A stretch of DNA of 13,235 bases. Source: an uncultured Brevundimonas sp. Its GTDB lineage: Bacteria; Pseudomonadota; Alphaproteobacteria; Caulobacterales; Caulobacteraceae. The DNA is taken from contig NZ_CALTWS010000058.1 of NCBI RefSeq assembly GCF_943913055.1, positions 1 through 13,235 on the forward strand. Direction: 5' to 3'. Positions within the stretch are counted from its first letter, which is position 1; the number at the start of each line of letters is the position of its first letter. Positions 6,818 through 13,235 of the stretch are shown here, in pieces. The translations under genes were made by a program, and so were the position numbers. The notes under the pieces were generated by a model. That model ran no database searches and was not told the DNA's origin. It saw only the letters and a program-made list of their open reading frames with translations.

Positions 6818-8473
6818 TTTCCCGCCCTCCCAGTCATCGGTATCGGGCAGGGTCGGGGCGTCGTTATCGCCACCCGACTCTGGGCCACCGGCGTCAGGAT
6901 CGGGGGCGTCCGCGCGCGAATAGGTCGCCGACGCAGACGGGGGCGGAGGGTCGTTTTCGTCCCGCAGGCGCGCGCCCCGACGTGTCGAGAGGCCCGCGCC
7001 ATCCTTCGGGGCCAGGATGATTTGAAGGTCGCCCAAGGTGCCGCCGAAGGCCTTCTGGCTCATGGGCTTGTCGTGGCCCTGTTCCTCCATCCACCGCTTG
7101 TAATCGTTGTAGAGAAGGGTCGCCCCCGTCCGGGCTTCGGGGTCGCGAATGACCCGATCTTCCAGCCATTGGACGAAGGGGTTCGCGCCCTTGCGGTAGT
7201 CTTCCAGGGCTTCCTTGACGCCGGCGACGTCCTTCAACCCCTCGCGCATCCACATAAGGACGCCTTCGACCAGCCAGCACAGGATGCCGTCCGCCTCCGC
7301 CTTCAGCTTTTTGGGCAGATCGTGGTCCATCCGATCTTCGGACAGCGACACCCGCCAGGGGACGATCTTCAGTCGCCGCCAGATGCCGTTGTCGGTGTCA
7401 TTGATCACCGGGCGGCGGTTGCACTCGATAAAGGGCTTGCCGATCGGCGAGAACTCAAACAGCCCCTCCCGCAGCTCGCGGGCCTTGATCTTCCCGCCGC
7501 CGGTGAACTGTTTGATCTGACCCGTGGCCAGCTTGGACCCGGATGGGGGTTCGCCGGCGCATAGCATCCGGGTATCGCCGGCCAGGGCCGCGATGTCGGG
7601 CGACGCCTCCGATCCCCGTTTGACGCCGGTGTCCAGGAAGGTTTCGATCCCGACCGTCGTGGCATAGGTGCCCAGGGCGTGCTGGACCGCGTTGACGACG
7701 GTCGATTTGCCGTCGCCGCCCTTGCCCTGGAAGATGAAAAAGGCCTGTTCGCCGGTGTCGCCCGTCGCCCCATAGCCGTGGGCTTTCTGGACGTATCGGC
7801 GCTCCTCTTCGACCGGCAAGGCGACCTTGACGACTTCGTGGAACTTCTTGGCGACCGTCCCCGGCACATAGTCCGCAGCGCACATGCGGGTGAAGCGGTC
7901 GGCGGGATCGTGACCCGGCGTCCAGACCAGGTGCGGGCCGTCCAGCTCTTCGCCGCCGGGGCCGACATGGGGGCCGCGCCGGAACCGCAACACGCCGTTG
8001 CGACAGTTCAGGGCCATGGGGTCTTGATCGAAGGCGTCCATGTCCACGTCCAGGTAGGACGCGGCGACGTTCATCATGTTGTTCAGGCGGCTGGCGTTGC
8101 CCGCCGACACCCCGAAGTCATAAACCGCCTGGATCGCCTTGGCGGAGGCGTTCCGCTCTTCCATGGCGGCGACCTTGATCGCCATCTGCGGCTGCATGGC
8201 GCGCGCGACCTTGATGGCGTGTCGCTTCGCCCGCGCTTCGCCCGTGCCGAGATCCCAGAACTGGCCGTTGAAGACGATCCAGCCGCGATTCCGCAGGTAG
8301 AGAACCCGCGACATCTTGAGATCGACGTCGCCTTCCGCGTCGATCACGCCGCCGGCCATGCGGATGAACCGCATCGCGTTCCCGTCATCGTTCAGTTCGA
8401 ACTTCGACAGCTCTTCCGGCGACGGCGGGGTGGCCGAAGCCCCCATCCCGTCGAAAATGCTCCCATCGGCCAT
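6815..8473 (-). CDS. Phage SF3 helicase, D5/P4-alpha C-terminal type
   Basis: Replicative DNA helicase of the poxvirus D5/phage P4 alpha class, 552 residues. The D5_N-like region spans about 120-240. The SF3 core has Walker A GKGGDGKST (250-258), Walker B-like MLCAGE (303-308), motif C with KPFIECNRRP (346-355), and the arginine-finger region IWRRLKIVPW (364-373). A C-terminal D5-type winged domain shows LLYNDYKRWMEEQG (453-466). The tail from about 506 is Pro/Asp-rich and disordered. There is no primase motif in the N-terminal 120 residues, so priming must come from the PrimPol encoded just upstream. ATG at 8473 follows the PrimPol stop with no gap (TAGATG), with GGGGAGG eight bases upstream. 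Together the two genes amount to a split P4-type primase-helicase. Confidence 0.92.
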   Translation of the reverse strand: MADGSIFDGMGASATPPSPEELSKFELNDDGNAMRFIRMAGGVIDAEGDVDLKMSRVLYLRNRGWIVFNGQFWDLGTGEARAKRHAIKVARAMQPQMAIKVAAMEERNASAKAIQAVYDFGVSAGNASRLNNMMNVAASYLDVDMDAFDQDPMALNCRNGVLRFRRGPHVGPGGEELDGPHLVWTPGHDPADRFTRMCAADYVPGTVAKKFHEVVKVALPVEEERRYVQKAHGYGATGDTGEQAFFIFQGKGGDGKSTVVNAVQHALGTYATTVGIETFLDTGVKRGSEASPDIAALAGDTRMLCAGEPPSGSKLATGQIKQFTGGGKIKARELREGLFEFSPIGKPFIECNRRPVINDTDNGIWRRLKIVPWRVSLSEDRMDHDLPKKLKAEADGILCWLVEGVLMWMREGLKDVAGVKEALEDYRKGANPFVQWLEDRVIRDPEARTGATLLYNDYKRWMEEQGHDKPMSQKAFGGTLGDLQIILAPKDGAGLSTRRGARLRDENDPPPPSASATYSRADAPDPDAGGPESGGDNDAPTLPDTDDWEGGK

Positions 8474-10246
8474 CTATGCGGCCTCCCCGGTCATGTGTGC
8501 ATGGAAGGACGGCCCAGCGGGCGGCATGAGAAGCCGCAGCTCGAGACTTCCGCCGTTCGTCGGTGTCAGCCGCGACCAGGCCTGGACGGCCAGGCTTCCG
8601 AAAAAGGTCGCCGCCGCGTCGCCGTTCAGCCTGCGGGTGACCGTCCCGCCGGTCACCGCCCGAATCCGCAAGGGATGCGTCTTCACGTCCCGCCGCAGCG
8701 CCAGGCCGACTTCGACCCGCCCAGCGCCCAGCAGATCGGCCGGGATCAGCCATGGCGGCCTTGCGGCGTCCGCCTGCGGCAACGTCGGATCGACCCGGCC
8801 ATACTTGTCGCCCAGGACGCCCCCGCAAAGGTTCGTGATGGTCAGGGCCGCCACGGCGCGGATCGCGGCGCCCCGCTGGGCGGCGAGCGTGGCCAGAACC
8901 CAGGTGTCGGCGAAGTCCAGGCCGATCACCACGGGACCAGGCTGGTCCAGGGCGGTCAGGATCGCCGCCCGCTGGCGGACCTGCGGCCCGATGAACCCGG
9001 TCGGGCGCGCGACGGCCCTCCCGTCCAGGCCGATGTCGAAAAGGGCCAGGGTGTCCACCGGATCGTCCGGGTGGGCTCGCATGGGACAAAGCAGGTGCGG
9101 TCTGCGAACGCCGGTCGTATCGGGGACGCTGGCGTGAACCCGCATCCGATCCAGCGCGCCGGGGACGCCGTCCGGGTCCAGGCCGATCGCGCGGAACCAG
9201 GCGATTACCGGCCCGCACCGCGCCGGCCGCGCCGCCGCCCAGATCGCCGCCCCGTCCAGGGCGCGCTGGGCTTGCTGGGCCGGGGTCTGGACGATCTTCG
9301 GTTGGGCGCGCGAGCTGGCGACCGGATCGCGGCGTTCGGGCGCCCGGCGCGGATGATTTTCGGCCCAGGTCATGGCGCGGGTGACCGCGCTTTCCACGAC
9401 GTTGCGCGTCCAGGGCTTGCCGGCCGGGACCATGTTCAGACCCGCCTGGATCATCGCGGCTTCGGCGTAGGACCGTTCGATTTCCCCGCCGGCGACCAGC
9501 GCGCCGATCGACACCGACTTCTCCCACAGGGTCGTGGATTGCGTCCCCGCCGCCGCCGTCTCGACATCGCGGCAAGCCCCGGCCAAGGCGGCTTCGCCAT
9601 ATCGTGTCGCCCGACCCTCGATCGCCACCCGCTGGACCGGCGCGGACTGGACGATCGGCGGCGCGGCCAGTTCCAGCAGCCAAGCGGGCGCGGGCGCGAA
9701 GCCGACGTCCACCGGACCCCGGCCCGGCGACCACTCATACGGGCGGCCGGACGGGTGAATCGACGGCGCGGCGACGATATAGCCGCCGTCGCCCCGGACA
9801 TCGATTCCGGGGCCGATCTTCGACGCGCTGTTCCGAACCGTGCGGTCGCCGATTTCGCCGGCGGCGGGCCATGCGAACAGGATATGGCGGCCCTTGCCCG
9901 TGGACTGTTCGGCGGTGACCGGAAGCGGCCCATGCTGGGCTTCCAGGGCGGCCAGGGCGGCGGCCCCGTCCGGGCCGTCTATGTCAAGAACCCAGAACCC
10001 GCTGATCTGGCCTGTGGCGATCCCGATATTCGCCATGGAACCGGCGAAGACGGGCCGCTTGTCGGTCGCGTCAGGCTTGGGCGGAAGAGCCTTGCGACCT
10101 TCCCACCACGCCAGAACCAGGGCCGGGTCTTTCGTAGCCCCGTGAAGCCCAGGCGTCCCGCCGTAGGGCCGCTTGTCGCGGGGCATGAGGGGGAAGACGG
10201 CGATCCCGGCGGACGCATAGGCATGGGCGGCGTTGGCGTGTCTCAA
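8474..10246 (-). CDS. PrimPol-type primase/polymerase with a degenerate Toprim-like C-terminus
   Basis: Archaeo-eukaryotic-type primase that makes primers for phage replication, 590 residues. The prim-pol domain (about 4-195) shows AYASAGIAVFPL (10-20), the catalytic WVLDIDG (Asp88, Asp90), STGKGRHILFAW (115-126, His121) and GIDVRGDGGYIVAAPS (147-162). A helical domain follows at about 212-297. Residues 330-588 resemble the DUF7146 plus Toprim module of phage primases (AAIWAAARP, then MRVH, then VVIGLDFADTWVLATL, then LIPADLLGAG, then PPAGPSFHAHM), but the expected acidic residues are replaced. The chosen start is TTG at 10246, overlapping the ATPase stop as TTGA; the only in-frame ATG upstream (10384) would overlap the ATPase by 140 nt and adds residues that match nothing. 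Confidence 0.88.
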   Translation of the reverse strand: MRHANAAHAYASAGIAVFPLMPRDKRPYGGTPGLHGATKDPALVLAWWEGRKALPPKPDATDKRPVFAGSMANIGIATGQISGFWVLDIDGPDGAAALAALEAQHGPLPVTAEQSTGKGRHILFAWPAAGEIGDRTVRNSASKIGPGIDVRGDGGYIVAAPSIHPSGRPYEWSPGRGPVDVGFAPAPAWLLELAAPPIVQSAPVQRVAIEGRATRYGEAALAGACRDVETAAAGTQSTTLWEKSVSIGALVAGGEIERSYAEAAMIQAGLNMVPAGKPWTRNVVESAVTRAMTWAENHPRRAPERRDPVASSRAQPKIVQTPAQQAQRALDGAAIWAAARPARCGPVIAWFRAIGLDPDGVPGALDRMRVHASVPDTTGVRRPHLLCPMRAHPDDPVDTLALFDIGLDGRAVARPTGFIGPQVRQRAAILTALDQPGPVVIGLDFADTWVLATLAAQRGAAIRAVAALTITNLCGGVLGDKYGRVDPTLPQADAARPPWLIPADLLGAGRVEVGLALRRDVKTHPLRIRAVTGGTVTRRLNGDAAATFFGSLAVQAWSRLTPTNGGSLELRLLMPPAGPSFHAHMTGEAA

Positions 10247-11217
10247 GGCCGCCCCCCGAAGGTGACGACGTTGTCCGTGGCGGGCGTCGGCGCCGGGGTC
10301 GCTTCGATCGCGGGGAGATCCTTCGCCAGCGGCAAGGGCCAGGGGATCAGGCTGACGGCGTGGTCCTTCGCGCCCAGCGACCACAGGCGCGGCTTGCCCA
10401 GATCGGGATGCGGGTGACAGCTGGCCAGCACCCGTTCGATCACCGCGTCACGGCCCATGTCGGAACCGAGCTTCGGGCCGATCACGATCTGACGTTTGAT
10501 GTTCTCCGCCAGCGCCCGCATGAGCGCCGGCGACGCCGTCTCAAGCGACTCCGCCAAGGCCTTGAGCGCGCCCGTGGGCAGGCCGTAGGGGGCGAAGTAG
10601 CGGGCCAGGATGCGTTCGCGTTCAACCGGCCCAGGCAAGGCCAGGGTGATGTGCATGTCGAAGCGCCGCCAGATCGCCTGGTCGATATGCTCGCCGAAGT
10701 TCGTGGCGGCGATCACGAACCCTGGGTGCTGTTCCAGCCTTTGGAGAAGGGTGTTCACCTCTTCGTTCCGGCTGTCGTCGCTGGCCTGTTCCCCACGCCG
10801 CCGCTGGCGCGACAGGGCGTCGAACTCGTCGAGGAACAGGACCACGGGCGAGGTCGTCCCGTTCGGCAAAGCCAGCCCATGGGCCGCGCCGTCGAACAGC
10901 TCGCCCAGGTTCGCCCCGGTTTCGCCCACCCATTTGCTGATCACCCGTTCGGGCCGCACGGCCAGCATGGGGAGGCCCAGACGCGCCGAAAGGTGGTGGG
11001 CGAGCGTGGTCTTTCCGACACCCGGCGCGCCGTCGAAGATTGCCCGCCGGCGGGGCTTGATGCCCACGGCCGTCAGTTCGTCTTCCGCCCAGATTTCGGT
11101 CAGCCATTCCAGCAACGCGCCGCGAACGGGCTTGGACAGGATGGGTTCAGCGGCCTCTTCGGGCATGAAGAGGTCGCCGAACTGATCCAGGGTCTTTTTC
11201 TTCTCGCGTCCGAACAT
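10243..11217 (-). CDS. AAA+ ATPase (FtsH/RuvB-like central domain), possible helicase loader or remodeller
   Basis: A 324-residue ATPase with one AAA+ module. Walker A is GAPGVGKTT (63-71), a pore-loop-like SKWVGETGANL is at 94-104, Walker B is VVLFLDEFDAL (125-135), sensor 1 is in IAATNF (169-174), and the second region of homology IDQAIWRRFD (178-187) holds candidate arginine fingers. The SKWVGET segment and the SRH place it with FtsH/katanin-type classic AAA proteins, but no protease domain or membrane segment follows. The C-terminal 60 residues are Pro/Ala-rich. It lies 3 nt after the GapR-like gene and overlaps the PrimPol start, so it probably acts in the replisome: loading the SF3 helicase, remodelling the origin complex, or removing proteins from DNA. 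The specific role is inference. Confidence 0.88.
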   Translation of the reverse strand: MFGREKKKTLDQFGDLFMPEEAAEPILSKPVRGALLEWLTEIWAEDELTAVGIKPRRRAIFDGAPGVGKTTLAHHLSARLGLPMLAVRPERVISKWVGETGANLGELFDGAAHGLALPNGTTSPVVLFLDEFDALSRQRRRGEQASDDSRNEEVNTLLQRLEQHPGFVIAATNFGEHIDQAIWRRFDMHITLALPGPVERERILARYFAPYGLPTGALKALAESLETASPALMRALAENIKRQIVIGPKLGSDMGRDAVIERVLASCHPHPDLGKPRLWSLGAKDHAVSLIPWPLPLAKDLPAIEATPAPTPATDNVVTFGGRP

Positions 11218-11220
11218 GGG

Positions 11221-11892
11221 TCAGTCATCCGGCCCCATGCCGTCCGTGCCGCTTTCCTTGCGCCACCCGGAATCCCAGCGCCCGCGCCGGCTATCGCCGA
11301 ACGGGAACGGGTTGCCGATGATCGGTTCGTTGTCCTTGAACGCCTGGCGACCCAGGGCTTCGGCGCCCTCCGCATCCACGTCCGGGACGTCGGCTTTCGG
11401 GGCGGGCGACGGCATGGGACGCCCGCCCCCACCCGGCGCGCCGCGCATCGGGGCGGGCGCGTCCACATGGTCGCGGACATCCACCTTGCCGTCCTTGTCG
11501 CGGGTCAGCTTGATCGCCTTGCCGCCGACTTCGATGATGATCGACCCGTTTTCGGGGACCAGTTTCTTCATGGCCTCCGTCACCTGGTCGCGGCTGGCGA
11601 TGTCCACGGACATCAACCCGACCTGGCGGAACAGCGGCGTGTCGGCGGCCATGCCCAGGGCGTGAAGGTAGGACTCGACCAGGGCTTCCGCTTCCTGGCG
11701 CGCATGGGGCTTCATCGCCCGCAGCTTGACGACGTGGCGGATCGCGGCCGGGACGAAGCCGTTCAGCTTCGCTTCGGCCAGGACGGCGCTTTCGTCGTCG
11801 CTCATGGTCTGTTTGGCCGCGCGGATCGCTTCGACGCGGTCGATGACGGTCGCGAGCTGCTTTCCGCTCACGGTGTTGTGGCCGAGTGTCAC
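11221..11892 (-). CDS. GapR-like (DUF2312) DNA-binding protein with an RMF/CrpP-like C-terminal domain
   Basis: Residues 10-82 match the GapR/DUF2312 pattern. KQLATVIDRVEAI is followed by a charged helix, then AEAKLNGFVPAAIRHVVKLR and a terminal helix ESYLHALGM. GapR is an alphaproteobacterial nucleoid protein that clamps overtwisted DNA and assists topoisomerases ahead of forks. Residues 83-145 form an unrecognised middle region, followed by a Gly/Pro linker. Residues 176-213 (EGAEALGRQAF, NPFPFGDSRRGRWDSGWR) follow the ribosome modulation factor/CrpP pattern: G-x-x-A, then NP-x-P, then R-x-x-W-x-x-GW. The start is GTG at 11892, overlapping the methyltransferase stop (GTGA), with AAAGGAA seven bases upstream. 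At 223 residues it is far longer than free-standing GapR (about 90). The GapR call is good; the RMF-like call is moderate. Confidence 0.85.
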   Translation of the reverse strand: MTLGHNTVSGKQLATVIDRVEAIRAAKQTMSDDESAVLAEAKLNGFVPAAIRHVVKLRAMKPHARQEAEALVESYLHALGMAADTPLFRQVGLMSVDIASRDQVTEAMKKLVPENGSIIIEVGGKAIKLTRDKDGKVDVRDHVDAPAPMRGAPGGGGRPMPSPAPKADVPDVDAEGAEALGRQAFKDNEPIIGNPFPFGDSRRGRWDSGWRKESGTDGMGPDD

Positions 11893-12644
11893 GGCTGGGT
11901 TCCTTTCGGGCTGGGAAGGGCGTTCGTCGCTTCGAACAGCGGGGCGTCATCCGGCCGGGTCAGGCGGTCTTCGGCGCCCGGCGGAATGTCGAAGATCAGG
12001 GGGCGGCGCTTGCCGCAGATCACCGGGAGGCGCGGCCCGACGCCCGGCTTGCACCACAGGAACCAGGCATAGGCGGTCGCCGTGGACCGGCTTTCGTCCC
12101 AGAACCCCTTGTGCATCGGAACCCGTTCGGAAAACGGCGCGAAGACCGTCAGGGGACAGTCCACATGCAACAGGCGGTGGCGCGCCTGGCCTTCCAGACA
12201 GACCGCGCGCAACAGCAGGGCCACGCCCCGATCGGCGCGGTCCCAGGCCCGCTCTATGAACGTCTCGATATGATCGAAGGGCGGATTGGTGATGATCCAG
12301 TCCGCGCGGAACGGCCCGTCGCCTTCGGCGGTGAAGTCGAAGACGCCCCATCCGCGCGCCCGGTGAAGCGGCGCGTCATAGACACAGACGTCGGACCCGT
12401 GGACGGTCGGGAAATAGTCCCTCAAGCCATGGGCCATGTGGCCGGGTCCGACCGCGCATTCCCAGGCCGACCGGGCGCGCGGGTCGATCTGACGGACGAT
12501 TTCAGCCCCGGCCCTCGCCGCCCACGGCCGCGTCGGGAAGAAATCGACGTCCTGGGCCAACGGGTCGCGGCTGGCCATGACGGCGCCGCCGCCGGTCGGG
12601 CGGAGCGATCCGGGGCGTATGGCGGGGGCGTTTCCGCGCGTCAT
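11889..12644 (-). CDS. Orphan phage DNA adenine (N6) methyltransferase
   Basis: A 251-residue SAM-dependent methyltransferase without a partner restriction gene. An N-terminal DFFPTRPWAA (34-43) segment is typical of phage enzymes of this type. SAM motif I is WECAVGPGHMAHGL (61-74), an acidic end of strand 2 is at GSDVCVYD (83-90), and catalytic motif IV is NPPF (120-123), characteristic of N6-adenine enzymes. ATG at 12644 overlaps the upstream stop (ATGA) and has GGAGG seven bases upstream; the in-frame ATG at 12578 has no ribosome site. It likely modifies phage DNA to evade restriction or to mark replication or packaging sites. The target sequence cannot be read from the protein. Confidence 0.85.
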   Translation of the reverse strand: MTRGNAPAIRPGSLRPTGGGAVMASRDPLAQDVDFFPTRPWAARAGAEIVRQIDPRARSAWECAVGPGHMAHGLRDYFPTVHGSDVCVYDAPLHRARGWGVFDFTAEGDGPFRADWIITNPPFDHIETFIERAWDRADRGVALLLRAVCLEGQARHRLLHVDCPLTVFAPFSERVPMHKGFWDESRSTATAYAWFLWCKPGVGPRLPVICGKRRPLIFDIPPGAEDRLTRPDDAPLFEATNALPSPKGTQP

Positions 12645-13235
12645 TGGCCGCCCTCCGAAAGGGCGGCGTAGGTCCAGACTTCGACCATCCTGTCCGGCCG
12701 GTGACCGGCGGCCGTCTGATAGCCAGCTTCGACCCTGACCGATGACCGCCGCGCGATCTGGCCGGTCTGGTAGAGGTAGCGGAAGGCCCGCCCCGTCGCG
12801 CGAGGATCGCGCAAGCCGGCGATCATGCCGAGCTGTCTGGCGGTGAACCATTCGCCTGGCCGCGCCCGCAGCGCGGCCAGAACCTGGGCTGACGTGACCG
12901 TGGGCGGAAGCCGTTTCGGCAACGGCGCGGCCATGATCGTCTTGGGAACGAAGGCCCGATCGTCGCCGACCGACCGATCCGTCCGATCGCGAACTTCCTG
13001 GACCAGGAAGTCGGCGGCGAGTTCGCGGCCGACCTGACCGATCAGGACCAGGGCGCGGTCAACGTAGGCCCGCAGCGACGGCAGACCCGTCCGCCGGACC
13101 AGCTTCGTCGCCCAGCCGCGACGGACGTGAGCGCGGAAATCCGGGTCCGCCATTCGCGCCCGCGATCCGGCGGCCCAAGCCGCAGCGAAGGCCGGATCAC
13201 GGTGCAAGGCCCGCACCCGTTCACGGTGCTTTTCC
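12641..13235 (-). CDS. Hypothetical protein, N-terminus cut by right edge; DPxF repeats and winged-helix-like C-terminus
   Basis: Not recognised. The frame is open to the right edge; 197 residues are visible, and a GTG at 13216 is an internal codon more likely than a true start. The first part shows two units of a short pattern (LHRDPAFAAAWAAGSRAR and MADPDFRAHVRRGW), suggesting more repeats beyond the window. A helical middle (LPSLRAYVDRALVLIGQVGREL) follows. The last 90 residues contain a likely winged helix-turn-helix (SAQVLAALRARPGEWFTARQL, then RATGRAFRYLYQTGQIAR) ending in EVWTYA. It is the first visible gene of the operon and overlaps the methyltransferase start. A DNA-binding or regulatory role is inferred from the helix-turn-helix only. 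Confidence 0.75.
   Translation of the reverse strand, partial: EKHRERVRALHRDPAFAAAWAAGSRARMADPDFRAHVRRGWATKLVRRTGLPSLRAYVDRALVLIGQVGRELAADFLVQEVRDRTDRSVGDDRAFVPKTIMAAPLPKRLPPTVTSAQVLAALRARPGEWFTARQLGMIAGLRDPRATGRAFRYLYQTGQIARRSSVRVEAGYQTAAGHRPDRMVEVWTYAALSEGGQ
12647..12667 (-). promoter_or_regulatory. Hairpin enclosing the methyltransferase ribosome-binding site
   Basis: Bases 12647-12654 and 12660-12667 form a perfect 8-bp stem with a 5-nt loop. The minus-strand GGAGGG serving the ATG at 12644 lies in the loop and the downstream arm. The hairpin covers the last codons of the upstream gene, so a ribosome finishing that gene would open it. This would couple methyltransferase synthesis to upstream translation. 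Confidence 0.55.

Noticed and set aside
8474..10384. Longer PrimPol start at ATG 10384
   Set aside because: It would overlap the ATPase by 140 nt; the extra residues are unlike a prim-pol N-terminus, and the TTG at 10246 gives the usual family start and a TTGA overlap.
7679..10417. 912-aa open frame on the plus strand
   Set aside because: It lies opposite the helicase and PrimPol genes, which have clear motifs. Its composition is Arg/Gly/Pro/His-rich, as expected from the antisense of GC-rich coding DNA, and no family motif is visible.
11889..12851. Longer methyltransferase start at 12851
   Set aside because: The extension overlaps the upstream gene by over 200 nt, and the ATG at 12644 has an ATGA overlap and a strong ribosome site.
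1..13235. tRNA genes, integrase, attachment sites and lysis genes
   Set aside because: Looked for on both strands; none could be supported.

Overview
The window is a stretch of a tailed-phage (Caudoviricetes) genome or prophage. Every gene I can support lies on the minus strand, so it reads from high to low coordinates. The DNA is very GC-rich, which makes long spurious open frames common on the plus strand. A GapR/DUF2312-type domain at 11221-11892 is typical of Alphaproteobacteria, so an alphaproteobacterial host is the best guess. No integrase, repressor, tRNA or attachment site is visible, so the window does not settle whether the element is lytic or temperate.

Reading in the direction of transcription, 13235 to 6815 is a replication and DNA-handling block. 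It contains a gene cut by the right edge with a C-terminal winged-helix-like part (12641-13235), an orphan DNA adenine methyltransferase (11889-12644), a GapR-like protein carrying an RMF/CrpP-like tail (11221-11892), a FtsH/RuvB-like AAA+ ATPase (10243-11217), a PrimPol-type primase with what looks like a catalytically dead Toprim tail (8474-10246), and a D5/P4-type SF3 helicase (6815-8473). Genes are coupled by 4-nt ATGA, GTGA or TTGA overlaps or by gaps of a few bases, so this looks like one operon. Right after the helicase, 6527-6814 is non-coding and holds a cluster of short ACGGAGG repeats in both orientations and a large imperfect hairpin. It is a candidate replication origin.

Next comes an unrecognised 212-aa protein (5888-6526), then a clear rho-independent terminator (5812-5850). 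After that is the packaging and head block: small terminase (5044-5682), GpA-type large terminase (2873-5047), an unknown 123-aa protein (2502-2873), a gpW-like connector (2277-2498), a lambda-family portal (741-2273) and an HK97-type prohead protease (725 to the left edge). The position of the 212-aa gene and the terminator, between early and late blocks, recalls the lambda Q arrangement.

At the left edge, inside the protease frame, a second ATG with a strong ribosome-binding site is followed at once by a perfect 28-bp inverted repeat that reaches base 1. This could be a nested-gene start with a regulatory hairpin, or a fold-back artefact at a contig end.
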